Below, one piece after another: positions 33,750 to 43,298 of a DNA stretch of 63,537 nucleotides. The stretch covers positions 1 to 63,537 of the forward strand of contig CAZGJQ010000001.1 in NCBI GenBank assembly GCA_964525815.1, read 5' to 3'. Position numbers and translations under genes: made by a program. Every line of letters starts with the position of its first letter. The first letter of the stretch is position 1. This DNA is from UBA1049 sp964525815 (GTDB lineage: Bacteria; Bacillota; Clostridia; Oscillospirales; CAG-382). The notes under the pieces were generated by a model. It worked only from the letters and a program-made list of their open reading frames with translations, was not told where the DNA came from and did not search any database.

Positions 33750-35948
33750 CTATTCGATAGTTCTGATATAGTTCTTCAGTTTTACAATTCTGTCCTCCGT
33801 GTCAATACCATCGGGGTTTTGTGAAATAGCGAGTGTCTCGACAACGCTATCATCGTCATTGTTATAAACCACATAAGAATCGTTTTCGCATGAGATATAG
33901 GTATGAGCATAAATCAAATATTGTCCCATATCGTCTCTGGACAAATGAACATCGTCGGCTTCTTTTAAGTAAGGCATATATGTATTCTGTGACCATGCGG
34001 ATTTTGTCTGCATAATGGAGAATAAGTACGGCTTAGTATCAGCTTCATTATTGCTTAACTTGCCGAAGCTACCTGGACGAAAAACAGAATACTTTACATA
34101 GTAATAATTCCATGGATAAATCCCATCGTTCTCACACTTCGTAATAAATGCTGAGGAGATATTATCAAGTACATCATCATTGAATGTCTCATTAGTATCC
34201 AACAAAGAAATTAAAATTGTCTTTGTATTGTCAAATCCGCTATTGGCGCTTCTGTGAAAAAGCTCATTCCACGCCAACTGCAGCCGCTTAGATGCATACT
34301 GATAACGCCATTTATTTCTTTCTTGTTGCCCATAATTTCCGGTAGCCATTAATGCACAGTCAATCTTATCCCAAGAACAGGTAAAGAGAGATGTGAAGCG
34401 AGGGCCATAAGAAAGGTTTTCAAGTCCGATAATTCCAATTTGTCCATATAGCATTTCATTGTCTTCAAGTGCAAAGACTGCTTCTGCAAGGTCTGGATGT
34501 TCTTCCAAAAATTCGAGCTTCTCTTTTTCCTCTTTCAACTGATTTACATTGAAGTTGTTTTCAATGCTGTCATCAATCAAGCCAGTAAGAATAACTGCAT
34601 CGACCGCTTGAAGAATAGCGGGGATTCTATTTCTATCAAGTCTGTCGCTGACCTCATCTTCAGAATTTTGAATCAAGTTATTTACTATTCTAATTCTTCG
34701 GACAAAATCATCCTTTGATACTTCCTCCTGATGTTTCAGATATACCGTGATAGCATAAAGCAACACAATTCGGTTTAATGGGAATTGACGGATTCTGCCG
34801 GATTTATCCGAGTAGGAGTGGATGCAATCCTCAAAAATATCAATCTTGTTTCTGGAATCAACAACGATTTTTCCTGTTTCATGGGTATGGCTCATAAAGG
34901 ATGTTAGAAACTCCGTAGGATTACTATATCCATCAATAAAGCACCAACAATTAAAGAATGCTTCAAGCGTTGCGATATTGTTCAGGGTGTTTTCACCCTG
35001 TGCAGAAAAATACAAGTGAAGCAAATCGAAAACATCATTGCTGTAGCTCTGAGGTGACTCACCGTTCCGATAACAAATCATATCGCAAATGAATTTGAAA
35101 TAACGCAAAAACTTATCGTCAATGATATTGTCATCTACATCGTCATCACTTCCGTTACGATACTTCCAAAGAAGGTCTGTCCATGTCTTATCAATACTTG
35201 CAAAGATTCTGTCAGCGTTTTTTTCTCCGGTCTCTCCGTCAAGTATTCTGATTTCACGCTCCAACTCTGCTTTGAAGTGTTCAAAGAGAGTCAATGGCTT
35301 ACCACGAGAGTTCATCTTAATGTAAAGCTCATCGGTGAGTCCCATATCTTTTATGGGCAGGAAGTAAAAAGTAATAGCTTGATTCTCTAAACGCTCCCAA
35401 ATGTTTGGAACATCCTTAAAGCGTTCATTAATTGCATCCAGCATAACTAACATTGAGCTGATAGTCGGGTCTTTTTTCCAATCCAGTGGGAACCATGCTT
35501 GATTGATAATTTCCGAAGAAAGGTTGCCCTCAAATGATGGAACAAAGTCAACTAACTCTGTGCAAAAATATCTTGCACTATATCTTGTTTCATAGCTGAA
35601 TCCTTTAAGGAACTCGTATTTTTCTGCAGAAATCTTTTCTTTCTTTGCGGCGTACCAATGCAACAAGAATAGCGTGGTTAAACGCTGCTGGCCGTCCAAG
35701 GGAGTCATCGTGCCTTTATCATCGATGTCACCGTACACAAAGTCCAAGGTGATGGAATCGCCGGCAATGGCATTATAGAGAGAATCCAGAAAACGAACTC
35801 TTATTCTATTCACATCATCGTCCACACGCCCTTGAGCATAGTCACGCTGAATGAGTGGAATAGCAATTTTCTTAAGCTGAACAGGTTCTTCACCGTCCAT
35901 AAACGCAGTTTCAAATATATCAATAAATGAGCGGAGTGTTGCACCCAT
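33750..35948 (-). CDS. DUF262 family protein (GmrS-like, no HNH)
   Basis: 732 residues. The N-terminal DUF262 domain shows IPLIQRDYAQGR near residue 30 and DGQQRLTTLFLLHW near residue 86, the ParB/sulfiredoxin-type nucleotide-binding signature of GmrS. Helical regions follow. No HNH motif is visible in the C-terminal half, which differs from its neighbour. DUF262 proteins form the GmrSD type IV restriction family, which cuts modified phage DNA, and occur in other defence genes. Last gene of the island's operon; the start overlaps the previous stop (TAATG). Confidence 0.83.
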   Translation of the reverse strand: MGATLRSFIDIFETAFMDGEEPVQLKKIAIPLIQRDYAQGRVDDDVNRIRVRFLDSLYNAIAGDSITLDFVYGDIDDKGTMTPLDGQQRLTTLFLLHWYAAKKEKISAEKYEFLKGFSYETRYSARYFCTELVDFVPSFEGNLSSEIINQAWFPLDWKKDPTISSMLVMLDAINERFKDVPNIWERLENQAITFYFLPIKDMGLTDELYIKMNSRGKPLTLFEHFKAELEREIRILDGETGEKNADRIFASIDKTWTDLLWKYRNGSDDDVDDNIIDDKFLRYFKFICDMICYRNGESPQSYSNDVFDLLHLYFSAQGENTLNNIATLEAFFNCWCFIDGYSNPTEFLTSFMSHTHETGKIVVDSRNKIDIFEDCIHSYSDKSGRIRQFPLNRIVLLYAITVYLKHQEEVSKDDFVRRIRIVNNLIQNSEDEVSDRLDRNRIPAILQAVDAVILTGLIDDSIENNFNVNQLKEEKEKLEFLEEHPDLAEAVFALEDNEMLYGQIGIIGLENLSYGPRFTSLFTCSWDKIDCALMATGNYGQQERNKWRYQYASKRLQLAWNELFHRSANSGFDNTKTILISLLDTNETFNDDVLDNISSAFITKCENDGIYPWNYYYVKYSVFRPGSFGKLSNNEADTKPYLFSIMQTKSAWSQNTYMPYLKEADDVHLSRDDMGQYLIYAHTYISCENDSYVVYNNDDDSVVETLAISQNPDGIDTEDRIVKLKNYIRTIE

Positions 35949-37660
35949 TATGCTTCCTCCTTTTCCAAAACGATAGGCTCATCCAAATAATCTGCGAGCA
36001 CGATATTTATGGCATTGACATAAGAAATTCGGTCAGCCTGTCCCCAAAAGTGGAGTTGATTATCCGCAGAAGGTGTATAGTATTTCAAGAATGCCATCTT
36101 TGTGCAGAACGGAATATACTGCCCCTTTTTATCCATGTCTACAATAACATTTCTCTTTACATCAAAAGTAGAATTGTTGAGTGCTGCGTTGTCGGCAGTG
36201 TTCAGCAAAGCAAGATTGGCAATGGAGTGCAAATACTCAGTATTACCAGATACGGAGAGCATAGCAAGAACCTTTTGCTGGATTCCCTCAAATTCAGTAC
36301 GCTCGAGTTTGGATTTATCTATGGCAGCCTGCATTTCTTCAACCAACATATCGTGGCTATGCCCTATAGATTTGACCGAAGGAATATGAAGTGCAAGCCA
36401 TTCTTTCCATACCTCTTGGGTACGCATACCTTCAGATTGCTGTGCGTGGATATGCTCCAAGCTCCAAGAAACTTTGCTGCTTTTATTATACTTAAATTTG
36501 TCGAACGGAAACCATTGTGTGTGTTCGCCGTTTTGTCTTACAGATTCAACGTTGAACAAGAACAAAAGCGTGCTTATACGCTTATATTCCAAAGGTTTTT
36601 CATAACTCAACTCAGAGTAGTTACCAGATATAGCGACACTATTTTTTATGAACCCATTGAGCATAGAGTTGAACTCGTCTTTGGTTTTGTTTTCCGACAG
36701 TTCAAAAATTTTATGTAGGGTTAAAGTATTAGACGCAATAAGATAACCAATTTTATGATAAAGTTCATGGTTCTCAAACCAGTCTTTCAAGATAAGGAAT
36801 GTCTGCTGAATCTTTCTCCAAATCTTATCCAGGGAGTTTGTATTACGCATTTCATCAAACTTAAAGAATGTGTAATACTTTTCACGAGTTGAGTCTTGTT
36901 TGCCGGAAATCAAATCAAGAACAAGGTCAATGCGTGTTTGATATTTGTTTTTAATGTTATTGGTCAAAAAATACCACAAAGAATCATTGTGTAGTTCCTT
37001 TTCGATGTTATCCCATTGCAAGGAAATTTCCTCTTGCTTTTTTCTATCCATATTGTCAGAACTGTCACGGCTGAGAAACATTGCCTTTACAAGTTCAGCA
37101 CTTGTGAGAGGAATTTTGCCTATGTTCAAGCGAGTAAACAAGGAAATAGCATCTTCGTTCTCGCCAACTTCGTACCAAATAATTTTTACATCCTCTTTGA
37201 AGTATTCAAAAATGTGCATGACGCGAATCTGCATATCCTGTTCAAACCATTTTTGAATTGTTATGTATGCATTGGCAATGAACCAAAAGTCGATGTTATC
37301 TTCCTGCTTAGACAAATCAACAGTCTTCAAAAAATCTGCAGACTGTTCTCTTGTTTCGTATGAAATAGAGAATGCAGGCTCACTAAAGAATGGGTTGACA
37401 TTCTTCATGTATTTATAGATGAGATACAGGGTTGTGAGTCTCTGCTGACCATCAACAAGCTCAAAGGCTTCGCCTCTTTTACGGACGACAACAGGCTGTA
37501 GGCAATAATTATTCTTGCCATTTTGGTAAACATCGTCCAGAAGACGAGTGACTTCATCCTCGCCCCATCTATATCCCCGCTGGTATGAGGGGACAAAAAA
37601 CTCACCCTTTATTTCTCCAACAAACTTGGTAACAAGTATTATATTGTTATTTGTAGTCAT
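35948..37660 (-). CDS. DUF262-DUF1524 (GmrSD-like) nuclease
   Basis: 570 residues from the ATG giving MTTNNNIILV, preferred over one 13 codons upstream inside the previous gene. The N-terminal DUF262 shows FFVPSYQRGYRWGEDEV and DGQQRLTTLYLIYKY near residue 70. The C-terminal DUF1524-type His-Me finger nuclease has SLEHIHAQQ near residue 402. This is the single-chain GmrSD arrangement: the DGQQR module hydrolyses or senses nucleotide and the HNH cuts DNA. It is directly coupled to a second DUF262 protein lacking HNH, so a two-subunit complex is possible. The known family targets modified cytosine DNA. Confidence 0.84.
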   Translation of the reverse strand: MTTNNNIILVTKFVGEIKGEFFVPSYQRGYRWGEDEVTRLLDDVYQNGKNNYCLQPVVVRKRGEAFELVDGQQRLTTLYLIYKYMKNVNPFFSEPAFSISYETREQSADFLKTVDLSKQEDNIDFWFIANAYITIQKWFEQDMQIRVMHIFEYFKEDVKIIWYEVGENEDAISLFTRLNIGKIPLTSAELVKAMFLSRDSSDNMDRKKQEEISLQWDNIEKELHNDSLWYFLTNNIKNKYQTRIDLVLDLISGKQDSTREKYYTFFKFDEMRNTNSLDKIWRKIQQTFLILKDWFENHELYHKIGYLIASNTLTLHKIFELSENKTKDEFNSMLNGFIKNSVAISGNYSELSYEKPLEYKRISTLLFLFNVESVRQNGEHTQWFPFDKFKYNKSSKVSWSLEHIHAQQSEGMRTQEVWKEWLALHIPSVKSIGHSHDMLVEEMQAAIDKSKLERTEFEGIQQKVLAMLSVSGNTEYLHSIANLALLNTADNAALNNSTFDVKRNVIVDMDKKGQYIPFCTKMAFLKYYTPSADNQLHFWGQADRISYVNAINIVLADYLDEPIVLEKEEA

Positions 37661-37671
37661 ACTTTCCCGCC

Positions 37672-38079
37672 CTAAAGTTCTTTCAATCGTTCCAACCATT
37701 TTTGGATGCTACCATCTTTGAAAAAGCCAAGCAACGCACCGTCGCAAAATCGTTCAGCGCGGACAGCGCCCATAATCAAAGCCATTATACATTGAGCATC
37801 CAATTTTGAAACATCTGCGTCGCTCATGGATTTACTTCCCCATTCAAGCCCGTTTTGGTTCAAAACATCACCATATCTTGTCAGTTCGAAATCGCTATTC
37901 TTATCGCTGAAATCGTACACATCATCGATAAAGTGATGAACCATTTTGGAGTAGTTTACAAAAGGCATCTGAATAGGGCATTCCGGAGTGCCATCATTTT
38001 TATGGTCGATGGCCCAAGTGCCAAACTTATCTTCATCCAGATGAGGAAGATACTTTGTCAGATTTTCAAATTTACTCAT
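37672..38079 (-). CDS. DUF6508-like protein
   Basis: 135 residues, ATG with GGAGGTTGAAA upstream; a longer frame from 38115 has no ribosome site. The C-terminal block IMGAVRAERFCDGALLGFFKDGS is characteristic of the DUF6508 family, whose function is unknown. It lies between the SIMPL and DUF262 genes, separated from SIMPL by about 150 bases that include a gene remnant, so it may have joined the operon later. Confidence 0.7.
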   Translation of the reverse strand: MSKFENLTKYLPHLDEDKFGTWAIDHKNDGTPECPIQMPFVNYSKMVHHFIDDVYDFSDKNSDFELTRYGDVLNQNGLEWGSKSMSDADVSKLDAQCIMALIMGAVRAERFCDGALLGFFKDGSIQKWLERLKEL

Positions 38080-38111
38080 TTTCAACCTCCTTACCTTCCT
38101 CAAAAGTTGTG

Positions 38112-38207
38112 TCAATGCCTATAAGCTCCTGGACTTATTGACATTCCACATATTCGAGAGCTTTCAGACCAATCATAGAATTTTTCGTAATGATCATCCC
38201 AAGTCAC
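38112..38207 (-). pseudogene. Remnant of a small unknown gene
   Basis: A 31-codon frame from GTG reads VTWDDHYEKFYDWSESSRIC, after which similarity ends. From memory, a closely similar WDD-YEKFYDWSEST start occurs in hypothetical proteins of gut Clostridia, so this looks like the surviving N-terminus of a truncated gene. Low certainty. Confidence 0.35.
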
Positions 38208-38227
38208 CACCGACCCACGCTTTCTGG

Positions 38228-38887
38228 TTATTTGATTTCCCACACAAAGGTAGCGGTGTCGCTCACATCAATGTCATCGGGCTGGATATCCATATCAGCC
38301 ATTGCTCTCATTGGCATAGCCATAACTCTTTCTTCAAGCATATAGTCTGTGCGAGAAATAATATTGAGTTCGCCCCAATTATAATCAAGGGTAAGCAGGT
38401 CACCCAGTTCCACATCGGATGCTTCACACAGGACTTTTGCTTTTTCTCGTGCATTGATAGTAGCAGACTTCAAAAGCTCCTTATTAACTGCAGACGGGTC
38501 TTTCACCGTAAAGGCGATAGAAAGCTCCGGCTTCGCAAGGGATTTTGAAATAGCACTAAGTGTTTGAGCCAAACGCTTTGTATCGAAGTCAAATTCAACC
38601 TTTAACCGATGGCTACACACATAACCGCTGAATACGCTCTTATAATTCCCGTTTTTATTCTTAACACTCTCGTAGGCGGTGCGGACATTGAAGCTTGTAG
38701 TCCTCACTGATTTCTTCTCAAAGCCAACAGCTTCAAGAGAGACGTTAAGGTAATCAATCTGCTGTGCAGCTTGCTCCATCGTTTCTTCGTATTCCATACC
38801 TTGTGCTTCAAGGTTCATGGACACGACAACATAATCGGGAGCAGTCTTTACATTTCCCATTCCTTTGACTGTAATTGTTCTTGGCAT
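38228..38887 (-). CDS. SIMPL (DUF541) domain protein without signal peptide
   Basis: 219 residues from the second Met, which has the right distance to GGGAGGA. The SIMPL core is recognisable: ITVKGMGNVKTAPDYVVVSM, DYLNVSLEAVGFEKKSVRTT, ATINAREKAKVLCEASDVEL. Family members are mostly exported; here the N-terminus goes straight into the domain and no signal peptide or lipobox is seen, so it should be cytoplasmic. It lies eight bases after Res in the defence operon. What SIMPL does in this setting is unknown. Confidence 0.8.
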   Translation of the reverse strand: MPRTITVKGMGNVKTAPDYVVVSMNLEAQGMEYEETMEQAAQQIDYLNVSLEAVGFEKKSVRTTSFNVRTAYESVKNKNGNYKSVFSGYVCSHRLKVEFDFDTKRLAQTLSAISKSLAKPELSIAFTVKDPSAVNKELLKSATINAREKAKVLCEASDVELGDLLTLDYNWGELNIISRTDYMLEERVMAMPMRAMADMDIQPDDIDVSDTATFVWEIK

Positions 38888-38901
38888 AGTCATTCCTCCC
38901 G

Positions 38902-41900
38902 TTATAATGATTTCATCACATCAAGCAAACGCTGATAGCTATCAACATCGTGATATTTTACATTCTCCGTGGAAATCTCATTAAAGAGTTTTCTTGCACA
39001 AGAGATTTTGGCTTTTTCAATGGGCCTCATGCTAAGGCTTTCCATTGTTCCTTTTGTTTCTGCAATAAAGAAGATGTGCTTTACTGTACCCTCGTTAAAT
39101 GCAATCGCCCAGTCGGGAGAGTAGTTGCCAACCGGAGTAGGAATATGGAATCCTCTCGGCAGCTTAGCATAAACACACACTTCATCGGCGTTATCCAAGT
39201 CCTCTGCGAATCGGCGCTCCACGCTCTTTTCTGCGTAGCCGTCAGTAAATACATAATCTTGAATATGCTTAGTCGCCTTAAACGCCTTATCGATGCTTGC
39301 CGATGTTTTTTCTGCGGTGAAGATAGTGCTGTCATATTCGCCCTCGATTTGGTCGTAGGAGATATGCTCGACAATCATTGTAGCTTTCTGCTCGTTAATT
39401 AGACGAACAACCTTGGCGATAAATTCTTCGGGGTTCGCCTTGTACATGGCAAACTTCAAAGGCGAGATGCCCTTGATAATCTCAACCACAGTCTTACGGG
39501 TGAGAACAGTGCCCTCCGCAATCTTTCCAACAAGGTCATACTTGATATGGCTTACTTCGCCTCGTTTGAGAGTGGTTGTACGGGTCTTTGCAGTCTTAAA
39601 CGCCTCGCCACGCTCCAATGCGTTTGTGCTCATTTCCTCGGTCTGTTCGCCCTTGGAGACGGTGTAGGTCAGCTCGGAAACGAACAGCTCCTTGTCGATA
39701 TGTTCGATAGCCTTTTTAATCAGCTCTGAGCTTTCAAAGGAAACGGCGTAGGCATATTTGTGATTGATACGCTTCCAAAGCTCTTGGAACTCCTGCTTAT
39801 GGAAGTTCTTGTTAAGCTCGTTCTTTTCAATTTTGGTCTGCTTGCCGTCATCAATCATACGAGCAAGAGCGGATTCATCAAAGATGGCCTGCACGAGGGT
39901 ATGTACCCCCTCTGCCATAGGAGCAAGGCTGCCGGGCATAGGAGCAAGCGTACCCATTTCCAAATCCATGCGGTACTTGTCCGTAACCTTTCTATCCATA
40001 TCCACATAGCTGTTCTGAATCAGATAGAACTCAATATTACTTGCAGTCTTTTCATCAATGGCTATAGGCTTGCCGTCTACCTTGACGAACTTGCCCTTAA
40101 AGTAATCGCTGGTAGCAGCGGTCGGGCGGTCGTATAGAACCTTCTTGATGTCGGATTGCAAATCCGCAACGAAGCCCTTATAACTTTCACTTGCGATAAC
40201 CGTCAGCTTGTTGATGTTGTGGATGCTCTCGCCGAGAACCTCCATATCCATTCTGTTACCGACCTGGTTGACACAAAGACGGAGACCACGTCCAACTTCC
40301 TGCCGCTTCTGCGTGGAGCTGTCGCTATGTTTTAGCGTACAAATCTGGAACACATTGGGGTTATCCCAGCCTTCACGCAGAGCCGAGTGAGAGAAGATAA
40401 ATCTTGTCGGCTCGCCAAAGGAAAGCAAGCGCTCCTTGTTCTTCAAGATAAGGTCATAAGCGGAAATATCATCCGAGAACTCAGAGCCACGCTTGAGGGC
40501 AGAGTTCACGCTATGACCGGTCTTCTTGTCGATACTGAAATAGCCCTTGTGGGTATCAGCGATTTCAATCTCTCGCAAATACTTCTGATACGGCGTGTCA
40601 AACATTGTCAGATATTCGTTGAGAATGGCGGTGTATTCTTCTTCAAAAATCTTTCCATATTCACCGAGTAGCTCGTTGCCGTCCTCGTCATACCGGCGGT
40701 ACTTGGCAACCTCGTCAATGAAGAACAAAGACAGGGTTTTTATACCCATTTCAAACAGCTTTTCTTCTTTCTCAAAGTGAGATTGAATGGTCTCTCTTAT
40801 TTGGATACGGCGCATATCCTGCTCAACAATATCGCCGATAACCTCGCCTTGGTGGATAACGGTGCCGCCTGTGAATGTCACAGTACCGCTAAGTGGCTCA
40901 ATGTCGGAGATAACATAGCCGTTCTTATACTGCTCCATTTCGTTTGATTTGTAGTAGAGGTCATCGCCCACGGCAAAAGTAAAGAGTTTTCGTGCGTGAC
41001 CTGCGTTCTGTGCAACCTCGATTTCCAGTTTTGCCATAGGCGGCTTGTTCGGGGACAGAATAATATTTTCAAGATAGAGATACTTGCTCGTGCCGCTGAG
41101 GTTCTTAACCTCAAAGCCCTTGACCTCAATCTTCTTAACGAGCTTTTTGTTAAAGGCATCCAGAGCATCCAGTACATACACAAGGTTGTGCTCCTTGGCA
41201 TGGGTAGCCGAATAGTTCAAGCTGAACAGAGGATTGAAGTTTTTGAGCGCCTTTTGTGTAACTTCGCCGCCCATTTTCTGCGGCTCGTCCAGAATGATGA
41301 TAGGTCTGTTCGCCTTGATAACATCAATCGGACGGCGAGAGCCGAACTCATCACGCTTGGAGTAAATAATGCGGGCTTCCTTGCTTTTTCCGTCCTCTTT
41401 CAAGGAGGAAGCGAAAGCCTGGGTATTGATAATCATGACATTGATACCGGAGCCGGATGAGAAGTTGTCAAGCTCGTTGAGGTTAGAGCTGTTGTAGATG
41501 AAGAAGCGGGCCTTCTTGCCGTACTGCTCCATAAAGTGGTCGGCGGTAATCTGGAAGGTCTTATTGACCCCCTCACGGATAGCAACGCTCGGCACAACGA
41601 CAATGAACTTGCTCCAGCCGTAACGCTTGTTCAGCTCAAACATGGTCTTGATGTAGACATAGGTTTTGCCCGTGCCGGTCTCCATTTCGATATCAAGAGA
41701 GCAACGCCCGATGTTACCAATGAGCTTGTCCGAGGTCTTGATATTGTTCTCGCTTTGTATGGCACGGATGTTTTCAAGCAACTGAGCGTCGGTCAGCTCG
41801 ATAGCTTCATTTTTATAGCCGGTGTCGCCCATGATATCGTCGTCATCATTGAGCATGGCAAGCTGCATCTGCTGATTTGGCTGGAGCTTGCCCAGGTCGC

Positions 41901-42003
41901 GGATATATGTAGTCCGGTCGTAGTTGGGCTGCCCGTTAAATACACGAACAATCGCCTCCACGGCTTCGGTTTGATACTGCTGTATCTTGAAATTGAATTT
42001 CAT
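38902..42003 (-). CDS. Type III-like restriction helicase-endonuclease (Res)
   Basis: 1033 residues from the ATG after AAGGAGGAG, coupled to the upstream gene by ATGA; the longer open frame is not used. Superfamily 2 helicase motifs: Walker A METGTGKT near residue 108, DEPQ near 240 (type III Res variant of DEAD), and the motif VI region RQEVGRGLRLCVNQ. A C-terminal PD-(D/E)XK nuclease is seen as PDWAIAFNE near 963 and AETKGT near 981. In type III systems Res translocates with Mod and cuts when two unmethylated sites are encountered. Catalytic residues are intact. Two non-R-M genes lie between it and Mod's upstream partners. Confidence 0.9.
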   Translation of the reverse strand: MKFNFKIQQYQTEAVEAIVRVFNGQPNYDRTTYIRDLGKLQPNQQMQLAMLNDDDDIMGDTGYKNEAIELTDAQLLENIRAIQSENNIKTSDKLIGNIGRCSLDIEMETGTGKTYVYIKTMFELNKRYGWSKFIVVVPSVAIREGVNKTFQITADHFMEQYGKKARFFIYNSSNLNELDNFSSGSGINVMIINTQAFASSLKEDGKSKEARIIYSKRDEFGSRRPIDVIKANRPIIILDEPQKMGGEVTQKALKNFNPLFSLNYSATHAKEHNLVYVLDALDAFNKKLVKKIEVKGFEVKNLSGTSKYLYLENIILSPNKPPMAKLEIEVAQNAGHARKLFTFAVGDDLYYKSNEMEQYKNGYVISDIEPLSGTVTFTGGTVIHQGEVIGDIVEQDMRRIQIRETIQSHFEKEEKLFEMGIKTLSLFFIDEVAKYRRYDEDGNELLGEYGKIFEEEYTAILNEYLTMFDTPYQKYLREIEIADTHKGYFSIDKKTGHSVNSALKRGSEFSDDISAYDLILKNKERLLSFGEPTRFIFSHSALREGWDNPNVFQICTLKHSDSSTQKRQEVGRGLRLCVNQVGNRMDMEVLGESIHNINKLTVIASESYKGFVADLQSDIKKVLYDRPTAATSDYFKGKFVKVDGKPIAIDEKTASNIEFYLIQNSYVDMDRKVTDKYRMDLEMGTLAPMPGSLAPMAEGVHTLVQAIFDESALARMIDDGKQTKIEKNELNKNFHKQEFQELWKRINHKYAYAVSFESSELIKKAIEHIDKELFVSELTYTVSKGEQTEEMSTNALERGEAFKTAKTRTTTLKRGEVSHIKYDLVGKIAEGTVLTRKTVVEIIKGISPLKFAMYKANPEEFIAKVVRLINEQKATMIVEHISYDQIEGEYDSTIFTAEKTSASIDKAFKATKHIQDYVFTDGYAEKSVERRFAEDLDNADEVCVYAKLPRGFHIPTPVGNYSPDWAIAFNEGTVKHIFFIAETKGTMESLSMRPIEKAKISCARKLFNEISTENVKYHDVDSYQRLLDVMKSL

Positions 42004-43298
42004 GTATTTGCTCCTCCTTCCAAGTAGAGAATAGCTACAGAAATCAAGGCAAGGCAACGCCTGTAAAAATAGTCGTATTGCCTGTTATCTATAATATCAA
42101 TCTTGGTCGTTTCATGATGACGGATTCTGAAACTATTCCCTATGTTGGTTAGGGCCTTAAACTCTGCTTCATACATAGATTTGAAGTTCGGCTCAGAACA
42201 ACTCATGTCGTCAATTATTTTATTTGCGGAATGTGCCTTGTCGAGTGCCGGAGAATAATACGTTTTCAGCCGTTCAAACGCATCCCAAAGCTTTTCTACA
42301 GCGATTTGCTTATTGCTATCGTGATAGTAGCGTTCAGCTTCGGTAACAAGTTCCTTTAACCCCATTTCCGATATAGACGATATCTCATTCTTGCTAATGG
42401 ACACATCAAGCGTGTTTATGAGACGACCTTGTTCAAACTTGTAATTGATGGAGTTCAGTTTGAATAATGCATTTAACTGCGCTGCAAATGCTCCTTCTGA
42501 GTTGTAATTCTCGTATAGTTCCAACGCATCAAAAACATAGAACGGAGAGTTCTTTAAGATGAATTGCTTCATATCATTAGTCTCTACATAGTTCCCGGAA
42601 GCATCATAGCATTTAGGGGTGTAAAACTGCGAGAGGTCTCGAAAAACGCATTCACTTGTGGTTATTTCGTATTGCCAACCTGTCTCATCGGTTTCCCTAT
42701 AAACTGTGGTGAATTTTTCGAGCAATGCACATAATTGGCTTCGCATCTTCATAGTCAAGGAAAGTTTCAACCGTTTGGATTTAATATCAGTTTGGTTTCT
42801 TTGAGAAAATGGTATAAACAAAGCTGTTTCCTCTGGATTATACTTCTTCCAACCATAAACATCACGACCAGATATTTTGCTTTCGGGATACAACTCATAT
42901 CCGTCATTGCGAAGCAAGCCGTTTACAGCATCGAGAAACTCTTTCCAATATCCATTTTCAACTCTCACAGCCGGATGAAATGAAGCACAAAGGAATTTGA
43001 GAAGCACCTCGTCATCGCCATCAAGAAGCTGGAACCTTTCATCTTCAAATACCCAATCATCCTCATAGTCGTTGTTGTTGATGGTGTGCTGCCAGATGTC
43101 ACCCTCTGCGTTATCAAAACGACTATCGAAGCTTGGTAAGGCAGATAAATCGTATAGCCGCTTTAGAAAATCCATTTCGCTCAATTTACCGTAACAAGAG
43201 CATTGGATTCTCTTTGATTCCCAAAATTCCTGCACGTCCATACCGTATTGAAACAGAGCGAAAATATCCCGTTTGGTTATTTCGGTAATCTGTTTCAC
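42000..43298 (-). CDS. AbiJ-like abortive infection protein inserted between mod and res
   Basis: 432 residues, GTG start directly after the mod stop (TAAGTG) and ATGA overlap with res. The N-terminal ~170 residues resemble AbiJ N-terminal domains (ITKRDIFALFQYGMDVQEFW, AEGDIWQHTINNNDYEDDWV, VYGWKKYNPEETALFIPFSQ). The C-terminal part is all-helical with a basic-His motif FRIRHHETTK resembling the HEPN-like end of AbiJ proteins, though the spacing is not the canonical RX4-6H. Abi proteins arrest growth of infected cells. Its position locks it to expression of both R-M subunits, suggesting a back-up effector. The domain call is from memory of the family. Confidence 0.62.
   Translation of the reverse strand: MKQITEITKRDIFALFQYGMDVQEFWESKRIQCSCYGKLSEMDFLKRLYDLSALPSFDSRFDNAEGDIWQHTINNNDYEDDWVFEDERFQLLDGDDEVLLKFLCASFHPAVRVENGYWKEFLDAVNGLLRNDGYELYPESKISGRDVYGWKKYNPEETALFIPFSQRNQTDIKSKRLKLSLTMKMRSQLCALLEKFTTVYRETDETGWQYEITTSECVFRDLSQFYTPKCYDASGNYVETNDMKQFILKNSPFYVFDALELYENYNSEGAFAAQLNALFKLNSINYKFEQGRLINTLDVSISKNEISSISEMGLKELVTEAERYYHDSNKQIAVEKLWDAFERLKTYYSPALDKAHSANKIIDDMSCSEPNFKSMYEAEFKALTNIGNSFRIRHHETTKIDIIDNRQYDYFYRRCLALISVAILYLEGGANT

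Noticed and set aside
36016..36718. Plus-strand open frame at 35927-36718 (263 residues)
   Set aside because: Shadow of the DUF262-HNH gene on the opposite strand; no domain and no ribosome site.
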